Shown here one piece after another: positions 1 to 10,500 of a stretch of 64,000 nucleotides of DNA. The number at the start of each line of letters is the position of its first letter. The first letter of the stretch is position 1. The notes beneath the pieces were generated by a model, which saw only the letters and a program-made list of their open reading frames with translations, had not been told where the DNA came from and did not search any database. Source of the stretch: Linyphia triangularis (taxonomy: Eukaryota > Arthropoda > Arachnida > Araneae > Linyphiidae); assembly GCA_963978545.1 (NCBI GenBank), contig OZ021726.1, positions 33,328,459-33,392,458 on the forward strand, given 5' to 3'. The position numbers and the translations under genes are program-made.

Positions 1-240
1 TAGAAGTTTAATTTTGCAGAATAATTTAAACTTTTCTTTGCCACCAAAACTATTTTTAAGAAATTGGCATGTTATCTTCTTAGCATACATGTTCTATTTG
101 ATCAGGGAGTCTACACATCTGGAAAAATCGGGAAATTTGAAAAAAAAGTTTACCGTAAAATTAGGGATTTTTTTAGAAATCTGTTGGGGGATCATGGAAT
201 TATCAAGGAACTTTTTTCCTGAATTTTGTGGCCACCCCGT
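1..240 (-). mobile_element. Partial MITE, GGTGGCCAC-ended family
   Basis: This stretch matches, in the opposite orientation, the block at 26305-26737. Shared stretches include the run ending in gtggccacc, the preceding 'ggaattatcaaggaac'-type segment and a long AT-rich body. The left part is cut by the window edge. The open frame across it is an accident of the repeat, since the same frame is broken in the other copy. No coding function is implied. Confidence 0.55.
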
Positions 241-409
241 CTTGGTTCTTTATAATCATGTTTTAAAATCCTGTATTGTGTGTGGAGTATTTTTTATTGG
301 TTTGAAGTCTTATTCTTCATATTTTGAAGGCTATATTGATTGCTATGCAAGATCAATTGAAGTTATTAGATAGTTGCCTACTTTACTTACTTGCTTGTAC
401 ACAATGTTA

Positions 410-1780
410 TGAAATGATAGGTCCACCCTACATTTACTTATTTTATCTCTTGTAAAAAAGGATAGTTTATTACCTTTTTAATCGATGCATAAACTGAACA
501 AAATTTACTTTATAAATAAATTTTGTCCTGCAAATAGTATTTAAATAAAAAAAATAAAAAAAAATAATAGAAAAAACACCATTTCAAAATGATAGGTCCA
601 CTGATAGAAAAACGCAATTAAAGTAGTGTCAGTAAGTGAACTTTTCCACCTTCTTTCAAAATTAGTTAGTAAAACTTATTTGGCATGCTATCTACACTCC
701 TTTTGCTTATAATTTTTGAAAAAATTTGTCCATTTTTAACAATATATTAGTTTTTAGATCATCAGTGCAGTCATACTGGTTACCTCCTCCTTAAACGTCT
801 CTTCCCAGAATGTCCTGTATATTTTCCTTTGACTGAGGTCTGTACTGTAAGGTGGCCAATAAAAAATATGTATACCATTATCCAAAAACTATTCAAAAGT
901 AGAGTTTTTTGCATGAATTAGATGCGTTATCCTACTGAAACATGAATAATGGATAACCAATATTTACGGCATTGGGTAACAAGTAATGATTGAGTACTCC
1001 TTGGTATCCTACAGCATTTAGACAATTATTTAAGAAGGCTATATAATTTTTTAGGCCGCATCCGAATCCTGAAGATTACTTGACCCCAATCATTCTTTTA
1101 AGTCATAACTTCCTGGGCAAATTCCAAGCGTTTTTCTTTATGTACTTCTGTCTGGTTTTGAGCTGCATTTCTTTTCTTGTACTTACCATGTTGTGTCTTC
1201 TGAATGCTTTAAATCCTGCATATGTGAATATTGAAGGATTGTGTTACTGGGCAAAGATAGGAACTATTATATTACTTGATTTTAGGGATTTTAAAAACAG
1301 ATTTCTCCTATGTGTTATAACTTTTGTTGGTCTTCCAGAGGATTTTCTGGGTCATAAGCATTACGAAGTCACAAAAAAAATTGTTAATTACATTATGTGA
1401 CTTATTTAAAAGTCTGCGAATTTCACAGTTTGATTATGACCCATTTCGTTAATTAACTATGAGCTAAAAGAAATCTCACAAACCTGTTTAAAGTCATGCA
1501 GTGAACTGTCAAGGTCATCCATGGCCAAGACCAATGCAAATTTTCTGTAACTTAACTAATTAGCCCCAAGAAATAAAAAGTGGACCTATCATTTCGAAAC
1601 ATTTTGAAATGTACTAAAATTATAAGTGAAATCTTTTACCTGTTATTTATTAAATTATTTTTTTTATTTTGTACATGAATAGTCAGAGGCAAAAATTTAA
1701 AATAATTGATATAAAAGTAGTTTAACTCTTTTAAATTATAATGGTAAACATTTGAAAAAACTAGTGGACATATCATTTCA
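410..1780 (-). mobile_element. Tc1-like DNA transposon with IR/DR-type ends, decayed transposase
   Basis: The ends are inverted copies of tgaaatgataggtccac (410 on) and its complement (ending at 1780), each bordered by TA (408-409 and 1781-1782), the Tc1/mariner target. A second copy of the same motif sits inside each end (about 590-606 and 1574-1592). This two-tier arrangement is the IR/DR layout of some Tc1-family elements. The - strand between them reads as a decayed Tc1-type transposase: a segment resembling the FARExx region near 1110-1150, and a FMFQxDNA-like motif with the second catalytic Asp near 930-960, broken by several stops. About 1.37 kb, so full length but dead. Confidence 0.75.
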
Positions 1781-1782
1781 TA

Positions 1783-2500
1783 ATGCATTGTAGTAGTACA
1801 ATGAACATTGAGTTTTAAATTTTTTTCCCCTTCTACTTTTTTTTTTTTTTTTTTTTTTTTGCATTTTTAATGAAGTCTATAAAAATAGAAGTTTTAATTA
1901 TATTTTCAGTTATAAATACATACATATGAGATTCTCTTAAATTTATACAAACTTCAGCATTGTTCTAAAATTAACTTGTCATTTAATTTTAACATGATTT
2001 ATTTGTTACCAAAACATTATGATATTGAATATTTAAGTAAAATTTGTATTGATCTTTAAAAATTAATTTTAATTGGACTGACAATTTAATTAATTTTTTC
2101 TTTAGATTTTATTATATTTAAGGCAATTTCAAATTTGATGACTTGACTGGTGCATAAAAACCGCCTTTCTTTTTTTAAATCTTTGGATGACATCCTAGTT
2201 AGGTTTCACTATTTATTGTGGTTTGTAATTGGTCTTAGTGTCAGCTTGTTTAGACTTCACAGATCACAAGATTATCTACCTAACCTAGCTGACCTACATA
2301 ATACTAAAAAATAATTTATTTAAAAAAAAAAATTAAAAAAAAAAAAAATTTTACTAGTGCAATTTCAAAGTACAGAAATAGCTTTTTTCCTCGAATGAGT
2401 TTTGCATTTATTTGTTTGTCTGCAGATTATGATTTTTACATATTTGAGCTATTTTCTTTCTATATTTCTTCTTCAACTTTTATACAAAGTACTTGTTGTG
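1783..2500. other. AT-rich spacer without recognisable gene
   Basis: Contains a T-run at about 1839-1860 and A-rich runs near 2320-2348. I see no exon, RNA gene or terminal repeat here. Confidence 0.5.
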
Positions 2501-2504
2501 GCTA

Positions 2505-3145
2505 TTAATATCTAGGACTGACCTAATAACTCTGGAAATAATTATATTGATTACATACTCATTTAATGTTTCGGAAACAACTTTTAAATTCATTTTTCGG
2601 AATGCTCTTCAATTCTGACCTTACGGTTTTCTTGAGGTCCTCGACGTCCTCAAACCCTCTCCCCTTCAGAAAATTGTTCAGTTTTTGGGAACAAGAAAAG
2701 TCTGCGGGTGTTTATCATGGAGAATATGTAGGATGATTCATCTTCACAACTTTTTCCTAGGCTAATATTCACTTCATAAGCAACACAATGTGGGGCAGGA
2801 CGTTGTTGTGCAAAAAAAGCCAACTCCCTTTCTGTCGAAAACGAGGTCTTACTCTGAGATTTCTTTATTAAAGTCAGGCAAAAACTTCTTCATAAAACTG
2901 CACTTTCTTGTCATGTGCTCTAAATTCATAATGAATAAGCAGGGTTTGAGGATAGTTAAGACATCAAGAAAACCTTAACGTCAGAATTGAAGAGCATTCC
3001 GAAAGAAGACTTTAAAAGTCGATTAGAAACTTTTATAGCAGAGCACAGAAGTGTATTACGTCAGGTGGAGATTATTTCAAAGCGTTAAATGGGTATGTAA
3101 TTCGCCCGATATTTTCCAGAGTTATTATATCAGTCCTGAAAATAA
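2505..3145. mobile_element. Mariner remnant folded into an inverted repeat
   Basis: Two blocks face each other. The left block (about 2505-2625, extending to 2820 on the - strand) and the right block (about 2975-3145) share, in inverted orientation, cggaatgctcttcaattctg and ccagagttatta...tcagtcct. On the - strand, 2820 to 2600 reads as the mariner transposase region before the third catalytic Asp, with a YSP...DFFLFPK-like string. On the + strand, 2975-3100 reads as the mariner C-terminus with a GGDYF motif. The two halves of the transposase are thus on opposite strands. Several stops and frame breaks make it a dead copy. Confidence 0.6.
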
Positions 3146-3237
3146 ATGGGGGTTATTTAGATGTACCAATGTTTCTTGGTATCTGTACCATGAATGCTGG
3201 ATTATATTTTTTCAGTAACTTATATTTTATTTCATAG

Positions 3238-3332
3238 AATGTTAGATGACTTGGGTTATGAAATGGAGGTCACAGAATCGAAAATGGATGCCACAACAAC
3301 AAAAATTGCAAAAGCTCTACACATGACAAGTG
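3238..3332 (+). CDS. STX6: Syntaxin-6 type SNARE, penultimate coding exon
   Basis: This exon encodes the C-terminal half of the SNARE helix of a Qc-SNARE of the syntaxin-6/10 group, which works in endosome-to-trans-Golgi membrane fusion. The acceptor is ttatttcatag (ending 3237) and the donor is gtatgt (from 3333). The frame reads MLDDLGYEMEVTESKMDATT and then a KIAKALHMTS segment, closely following the family pattern MLDDFxxExxxTxSxxDxxxKKxAKxxHM. The exon ends in phase 1 (G of a GAT codon) and joins in frame to the exon at 4331, restoring the DRRQW string found just before the membrane anchor. Earlier exons are not visible in 1-3237 and must lie outside the window. The Met at 3239 is internal and not a start. 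The vertebrate name is used by family resemblance; an insect-style Syx6 would be equivalent. Confidence 0.88.
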
Positions 3333-4330
3333 GTATGTTCATAAATTTGATAAAAAATACTTTACGATACCTTTGAGCTATTTTCAGTCTAAAATAACTT
3401 CATATTGTGGCTATGCATATAGAAATTGTTCACTATTTTGATGACTTTAGTAGTTATTAACCTATTTAAAACACAAAGATACTGCTGTCGACTTAAGATA
3501 AACAATAATAAATTTTAAATGTTTTTCCTGGGTTTTTTTGTGTTTTTAATGACATATTTTTTATAGGCTTGGCTTATTTTTCTCAATCATTCCTTCTAAA
3601 CTACTCAGTCAATTTTTTATTTTAATGATAAAGGTATCATTTGAAAGGATTGAACTATAAATTGCCAAAATGTGTTCAAAGTGCAAAAATATAAGTTAAT
3701 AGTTAATTTCAGAATCGTAATACTTGCGCTATTGAACATGCCTCTATTACAGGGACTGCGTATTGTAATAATCTAGATAGGAACGTCTAACAAAATTTGT
3801 TATTTACACTTTTCAGAGCGACATTTTTTAGATCCTGCTCATAAATTTTAAATCAATTTATTTCAATAAATTGTTGTCCCTCTGTGAGATTTAGTGACAT
3901 TTATTTCACCTTCTACAGCATTTATATTCTCACCAGTGTCGTTCCCATTATCATACATCATTGCAATGCAATTTCTGACCCAGCGACAATCTTCTTCCTT
4001 ATTTTACTTCGGCAATTAAGGAATATTTTTGAGGCTCTTTAAAGAAATTACTGCTAGAAATGTTTCTGGTGAAGTACCTTCCGAGTTTAAGTTCAAGGAA
4101 AATAGAAGTACAGTTCAGGGGTTGGCGAGTGTTAGAGTGAGCAAGAGACAAAGCCTTCTAGTTGTATTATAATCCACAACAAATGAAATTGCAACTGAAT
4201 TTTAAGAAAGAAAATAATAATTTTTAGAAGACATCATCAAAGTAAACAGCATTTATGTAATCGATTGCTACATTTAAGATAGAAAAAAGTTTTTAATTTG
4301 CTTTCATTATACTAAATGGTGTTTTTACAG

Positions 4331-4407
4331 ATAGAAGACAATGGACAGCTATTGGAGTACTTCTGCTTATCATGTTGATAGTGATACTTCTATTTTTTAT
4401 TCTTTAA
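4331..4407 (+). CDS. STX6: Syntaxin-6 type SNARE, last exon with tail anchor
   Basis: The exon follows the acceptor tttttacag (ending 4330). With the G carried over from 3332 it reads DRRQWTAIGVLLLIMLIVIL and then LFFIL before TAA at 4405-4407. This is a short basic/aromatic linker followed by about 20 hydrophobic residues: the single C-terminal membrane segment that anchors the SNARE with its coiled coil facing the cytosol. Length and ending match syntaxin-6 family members, which finish directly after this segment. The intron between the two exons is 998 bp and carries no recognisable repeat. No changes suggest a pseudogene. Confidence 0.9.
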
Positions 4408-5710
4408 TGACAACAGTCAATTATGTACTTGTAGCTGTGTGTATATAAGATTTATGCCATCCATACAACATGTATAGAAATTATATCATGGTCAGATTTT
4501 CATCTTAGTTTATGAATTTTAAATCAGTATGGATAATTTATTAAATGCATGCGTTTTGAATCTCGGCAACTATTGGGGGTTGGAATTGAGTTTTGACATT
4601 CCATTTAATTTTGATTTGCTGTGTCTTTGTTTCAGAAATGAATTTGATTAACACAAAATATATTTAATTTTTGTAGAATAAGTTTTTGAAACTCTATAAT
4701 TGATTTCTAGATACAAAAGCTTGTGTTTTCTTCTTTATTTTTAAGCAAGTTCTTGTATCAATATAATATACCTGAAAAATGCAAATTTTTAAAATCAAAG
4801 TTTTAAAATTATATTAAAAACATTTTGAAATATAGCTGATTAAATATTTTTACATTTTTAATATTTATTTTTTTGTCTTATTTTTGGAGTTTTTATTTAC
4901 CCCTATGTATTTACATCATATCAAGGATTGAATAAAAAAAAGTTAACATTGCTTTGCTTAAATACTTTACAGAAGGAAATAAAAAATAAAAAAATTGTTA
5001 TTTCATGTTTCATTGTGAAAAGCAATACCTAACATTAACTGTGATGTTTCACTGAGAAGTTTATATGTATATGTCTGAATGATTAAATTTAAACACAAGT
5101 TATTTCAAAATCTGTTGTGAGATTGTATGCAGAGTGTTTTAAATCAGTTTATTTCTTGGTACTTATAGTTAGAAAATTCTAAAATAGTTACATTTCGGAA
5201 CAACTACAATCTTTAAATGTTTAAAGCTTAATGTGTTCAGATTAGAGGACAATTATTCTGTATTAATATGTTTATATTTTTTAAATAATGTTCTTTGTTA
5301 TCTCAAAGTTATACACTTAATAATAATTAAAGAATCCTTATGATTTTTTTTATTATTTAATCAATCAATTTCATGGTAATTGGAATTGTGTATAATTTTA
5401 TTAACTGTGCCAATTGTTTAGTGGTCAAGGATTATGTTTGTGTAATTCTAGTTTAAATAGAAGAGATTAACTTATGTGGAGTTATTGTTTGCATCTAAAG
5501 TGTGTTTTTCTAGCCTTATTTACTAATTTAATATACTTTTCTTTAATAAAATAATTGGTTTTCTTTTATGAACCATAACAACTACTAATGTATGTGTTAA
5601 TTTAGTATTGAATTGTATATTGTATTTATGGGAGAAAACCTTAGTTCTAATGTATTTTGAAGTACTCCAAAGTGTTAATAAATTTTATAAAACTTCAAAT
5701 GAGTTTTGTT
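4408..5710 (+). other. Probable 3' UTR of the syntaxin-6 gene
   Basis: AT-rich, gene-free DNA follows the stop codon. AATAAA hexamers occur at 4931-4936 and 5677-5682, the second followed by a T/G-rich stretch (gagttttgtttccctgg), so a 3' end near 5700 is plausible. No transposon signature seen. The extent is inferred from poly(A) signals only. Confidence 0.45.
5677..5682 (+). promoter_or_regulatory. Candidate poly(A) signal AATAAA
   Basis: Canonical hexamer followed within 30 bases by a GT-rich element. It is the last good candidate before the LINE remnant, and an earlier alternative is at 4931-4936. Confidence 0.4.
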
Positions 5711-5959
5711 TCCCTGGTATTATGCAGGAAAATTAATTAAAAATATAATGCCAAAACATTTAATTGAATATTTACTCCGGTTAGGACAAAATATTTTTAA
5801 ACTAATAAACTAAAACTTGTAAATAATATTTGGTTCTGTAGAATTTCATTAATTTACATTCAAGAATTTATTTTTTTACTAATTTGTATATTCATCAAAA
5901 GATTATCATATCTAAATTGTTTTTATATTTAATTTTAAGAAGTTATTTCGTTTCTGGAA

Positions 5960-6320
5960 ACATGAAAAACATCTGTTCAAGAATTTACAACATCCTACAT
6001 AGAATAATCCAAATGCTATCTTTTGTCGATGACATTGATATCATTGGGCGAACTAAACAGGTGGTTGTCGAAGCTTTTGTATCACTTGAGAATGCAGCAA
6101 GGAAGATAGGTTGAACCATTAATGAAAATAAAACTAAATTTATGATTGCAACAAATAAAACCACAGATTTATCCCCTCTGAAGATTATATACTTTATAAT
6201 AATACAATAATTATACTTTTGAGACTGTAAAGCAGTTCAAGTACCTGGGCGCAATGATCTCAAGCTGCAATGACAAAAAAAATTGAAATAACAAGGCTAT
6301 TCATGACCAATAAATATAAC
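5960..6320 (+). pseudogene. Non-LTR retrotransposon (LINE) reverse transcriptase, 5' part of remnant
   Basis: The + strand frame contains LSFVDDIDIIGRT (FVDD box at 6022-6033), which is the catalytic xxDD motif of a reverse transcriptase palm. After one in-frame TGA comes TINENKTKFM, matching the INxxKTK block that follows the palm in LINE enzymes. A little further on, after a frame break, a FKYLG-like string appears (about 6237-6251), the usual next block. The copy is dead (stops, frameshift) and is interrupted by the palindromic MITE at 6553-6981. The clade cannot be fixed by eye. Confidence 0.7.
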
Positions 6321-6552
6321 AAAAATATGCCTGTATAAGACTTTTGCATATATAAGACCTTCATATTCACCTTTTGCTCACTTTCAAAAAGTGACTTTAA
6401 TACTTTAAGTAGAACTATCAAAAAGGTGTATTTAGAAAAAAATAACTAATTAATTGAACACAAGTAAATTATTGCTGAGTCTGGATTCTCAAAGGGAAAG
6501 CAGGGCTTGACTGAAGTTAAGTTAGCAAACTCTACAAAAAGAATTGTTATCT

Positions 6553-6981
6553 TCCCAAAAAACAACTAGACATTGTAAAAAACCAGCCACGTCGGACAGA
6601 AAAAGTTATGAAATCTAATGTTTGCAGCCAAGCGGCTGCGTTTAGTTTCTGTGGGGTACTTGTACACAATGAACTAAATTGTGATTATTAGGGAGGATAT
6701 CCATAGGCAATCAGTACTTGGCAGGCTAGATTTTTTATAGAATTAATCTCAATTCAGTGCAAAATAGCTGAAGCAAATGAAATTAGATTAATCCAAAATA
6801 ACTGTAGCCTGCTAAGTTCTGATTGCCTATGGTCATTCCCCCTAATAATCACAATTTTGTTCATTGTGTACAAGTACCTTAAAGAAACTAAATGCGGCCG
6901 CTTGGTGGCAAACATTAGTTTTCATAACTTTTTCTGGCTGACTTGGCTGGTTTTTTAGAACGTCTAGTTGTTTTTTTGGGA
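6553..6981. mobile_element. Palindromic (foldback) MITE inside the LINE remnant
   Basis: Two long arms of about 200 bp are inverted copies: the left begins tcccaaaaaacaactagac and the right ends gtctagttgtttttttggga. Internal shared pieces include cttgtacacaatgaactaaa, gcggccgcttgg-type sequence, and a 'gcctatgg' segment. A third, single-arm copy is at 35440-35716. The element separates the palm part from the C-terminal part of the LINE remnant, so it inserted after the LINE. Open frames on the - strand here are not genes. Confidence 0.7.
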
Positions 6982-7004
6982 GGATATCGATTTGATAATG
7001 CAAC

Positions 7005-7205
7005 ATCACCAAAAAAAACCAATTCAAATATAGAGGGCAAACGAGGATGCCCACCCACCAGATGGATTGATAGTGTTGATAAAGACCTAGGACAGATGGG
7101 AGTGAACTGATGGAAGGCTATTGTGCCGGATATAGTCAGATGGAGAAGAATTGGAGATACAGCCTTGGCCTGTAACAGGCTGTAAGTGCTTGCAAAGAAG
7201 AAGTA
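7005..7205 (+). pseudogene. LINE remnant, 3' end of the reverse transcriptase ORF
   Basis: The + strand carries a decayed version of the common LINE C-terminus: an RTRWID-like segment near 7050-7070, a DLGQMG motif at about 7084-7101, a W-K-A-I-V segment at about 7112-7124, a RWRRIGDTALACN-like segment at about 7138-7175, then a stop. It continues the remnant at 5960-6320 on the other side of the MITE. Confidence 0.65.
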
Positions 7206-7449
7206 GTTACAACTAGACACTGTCCTATTATTCTTGTCAGTCACCAGATAACTTGTCATTGCGGATATCCTAGTATAATAGGCTTGGTGTAGCAATATGT
7301 TAATTTCTTTCTACTAAAAAATGCTTCTATGCATGACACTTTGTTGTGTTATAAAGTAACAAAATATAAAAATATTTTTAGTTTTCAAAATTTATAGTAT
7401 ATATTTGTATGATATTTTGTACAATACCTACCTCTAGAATTCTAAATTC

Positions 7450-7521
7450 TCACATATGGTGTAACTCCATGTAACTTTCTTCAGTCTTCACCCAAATCTC
7501 ACTTCCATTTTCATTGACATA
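7450..7521 (-). CDS. Micro-exon gene, terminal coding exon with stop
   Basis: Acceptor ttctaattttag lies just above 7521. The frame reads YVNENGSEIWVKTEESYMEL then HHM and TGA (7450-7452), in phase 0 with the exon at 11615. A possible GT donor further down (near 7431) would be unused if this frame is right. No clear AATAAA was found just downstream on the - strand. Confidence 0.65.
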   Translation of the reverse strand, partial: YVNENGSEIWVKTEESYMELHHM

Positions 7522-10500
7522 CTAAAATTAGAAAAAACAATCTCAGGTTTTAATGATATAAAATTCTAACTAACAAATAGATCTGATTAAGTACATAAAC
7601 AAAAAAGAACCCTGGCTAAAGAGAATAGTTAACAAAATATAAAAATCCAAGTGTCTTCTAAAATCAAATTTGTATACATTTGATTTCTTATAGCCTGAAT
7701 CTTTTCATAGTATGGTAGTGTGAGGGTATTAACTAAATTGTTGATTTTCGTCATTTGACTTGAGTTTAAAAAATAGACCAAAGATTTCCAAAATTTACTT
7801 TTTCATATCCTCCTTTTAATGACTTCCCATGGTCTCGTGGATGGTCCAAGTGTCTTCTAAAATCCTAAAATGCAATTTATTAAGTTTATATATCTTGCAC
7901 ATATTATACAGGGTAACAACTTAAGTCCTTTACCACCCTTTTAACTGCCGAAAGGCTGCAGCTATAGTCGTAAAAGTAGTGTCTAGGTATAGTAAAGTGA
8001 CAATGTACGGTGATTATCAAAATAATGGAAACACCTTAGATTTATAAGGAATCCTTTACTAATGAGACGTAGCACCGTCTTTGGCATGTAATATGGCTTG
8101 AATTTGCCTGAGAATCAAATCATACAAGTGCTGAATAGTGTTTAGAGGAATATTGTACCATTCTTTATGGAGATATTGTGAAAGTTCCTAAGGAGATGCC
8201 GGTGGAGGATATGGATTCCGGATTAAACGCTCTAAAATAGACCATAACAGTTCAATTATATTGAGGTCTGGTGACTGTGACGGCTAAGGTAGATGTTTCA
8301 CTTCATCCTCTTGTTCATCAAACCTTGATTAGACAAGTCCAGCTGTATGAATATGAGCATTATCATCCTGGAAAATCCCATCTCCTGCAGGAAACAAAGT
8401 TTGCATCATAGGACGGACCTGGTCAGCTAAAATTTCTCTCTACTTGACTTCTTCTCTGTGATCCTTCCTGGGTTACAGCAGAAAAACACGACACGGCTGC
8501 CCGTATCATGACGGATTCACTTCCATGCTTGATAGTTGAAAGGAAACAATCACGATCATCCGCTTATGCAAGCGTCCTCCAAACGTACATCCATTCTGAT
8601 GTGGGGGAAAGTGTGAAAGATGATTCGTCTGACCAAATAACAGTTTTCCGCATATCAATCAACTAGGTTTTATGGTTGCAGCACCATTATAGATGACGTT
8701 TGGCATTTACATCTATGACAAGTGGCTTAGGAATTGCTGCTCTACCGTAAATATTCTGATTATGAAGGTGTATTCCAACTGTAATTATTGACATTGGAAA
8801 ACCCAGATGCTGATTGAGCTCTGCGGCAATGGCGGATCCAGCCAGAGGGCGCGCGCCCCTCCCTCAGCTTGAGTCTATATATTTTTTTAAATAAGTTCAA
8901 GCAACAAACATATTTTGACCTTCATCTAATTTTCGAAAAGGAAAAAAATGCTTATTTTTGGATCAAGGTTCTTTTTATAGCCTCCTCCTTTCTCATTCAA
9001 ATGGACGTTGAAAGACTGTACAAGCATTCAAACCTCCACCCTCTTGATCTTGAAGACATCTTCACAACACTTCAAAACACATCCCTTTCTGTTAAAAGTA
9101 TCATGAGATCGAATTATCAATAAATATTCTTCCCGTCCTGCAGGACCAAAGATACCTTTTTCTGTTGGGAGGGAGGAAGAGATTTTGACTCTCACAAGCG
9201 TAATGTCCCCCCCCCCCCCCAACCGGTTGGGGGGGGGGTGAAGAATAATGAGAGGTTGACTATTTGGGTTACCCTCCCTCCTCGGAAATTGCCACTTTCA
9301 TTCAGCTGGACATGGTAATTGGCTAAAGTTTTGATAGAAAGGAAGAGGAAGGTTGTTTATAAACTGCATAAGAACTCGTCCAGCTCTAGCTCGTGCTTGT
9401 GTTTTGGCTTGTAAATAAGCGCCATGTTTGAATTCAGATTAAAAATCCTCCTTTGCAACACCACAGTGGAAAGGTATGCCAATTTTTTACAAGAAATAGA
9501 CTTACAAACAGTTTTGTAAAAAGTATTATCTGTGTAAAGTAGCAGTACTCGGTGGGTGCCCACAGGAAGCAGAAAGATCTACTTTTTTTAGTGATTCTTG
9601 CGAGGGGGGGGGGGGGGAGGATGTCTTAATTTACGATATTATGTCAAATTTTATCACTGGACTTTTTCATTGAATTTTATCATTAGACTTTTTCATGTGT
9701 AAGTACTATTGGCAATAGAGACTTCGAAACTGGAATTTGTTTTGTAATAACTGATCAATAATTAAATTGTATATTTGTTTCTATTGCCTTATTAAAAATA
9801 TTACTTATAACTATTAGTAATACATTCTCTTTGGAAAACAATTTTTCCCTACATACTTAAGGTTACTCGAGTAGCTATGGATTTTCCAGTGAAACTACGT
9901 ATTTTTACTTACAAAGCTCACTGCATTAATATTTTATAAATAGTTAAATTTTGATGTACAATTACTGATTTCCGAGTTTGATGTAAGTATAATGTAAGGT
10001 TTATACTTAGTCAGTTAGTCACAAATAAAAGTAGCAAGTTCCCGCTTTCATTGGAATTTCTTCAGTATAATCGATACCTCCGGATATGTAGCTTGCTAAA
10101 ATGTTCAATATGTAAGGTACATTTTGATACAATTTTTTTATTAAATAAAATAGTTAATGAAAAAACAAAAGGACAGTGTTAACCACCCTACTACGCTAAG
10201 CTATCAAGTCGGAGATGTGACGAATGAAGGAGAAGGGGGGTCAATCAATGGATATGGATGATCTTGAAGTATATTTTTTGAACACTTAGATTTTTTTTTT
10301 TTTTTCTATAACGTTTTTTTTAATATTCAATTTCGTCCTGACTAAGGCACGGCAAATTGTTGCGCCCTTCCCTCAGGAAAATCCTGAATCCGCCACTGCT
10401 CTGCGGTCACTTTGACTGCAGTTGTTTTCTTTTTAGACTTTACAATCCGCTTCAAAACGCGTCGGTCTCTTTCACTCAGTTTCTCCTTCCGTCCACTGTT

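Noticed and set aside
14..373. 119-codon + frame at the window start
   Set aside because: Lies across a MITE fragment also present, frame-broken, at 26305-26737.
1080..1400. 106-codon hydrophobic + frame
   Set aside because: Antisense of the Tc1-like transposase.
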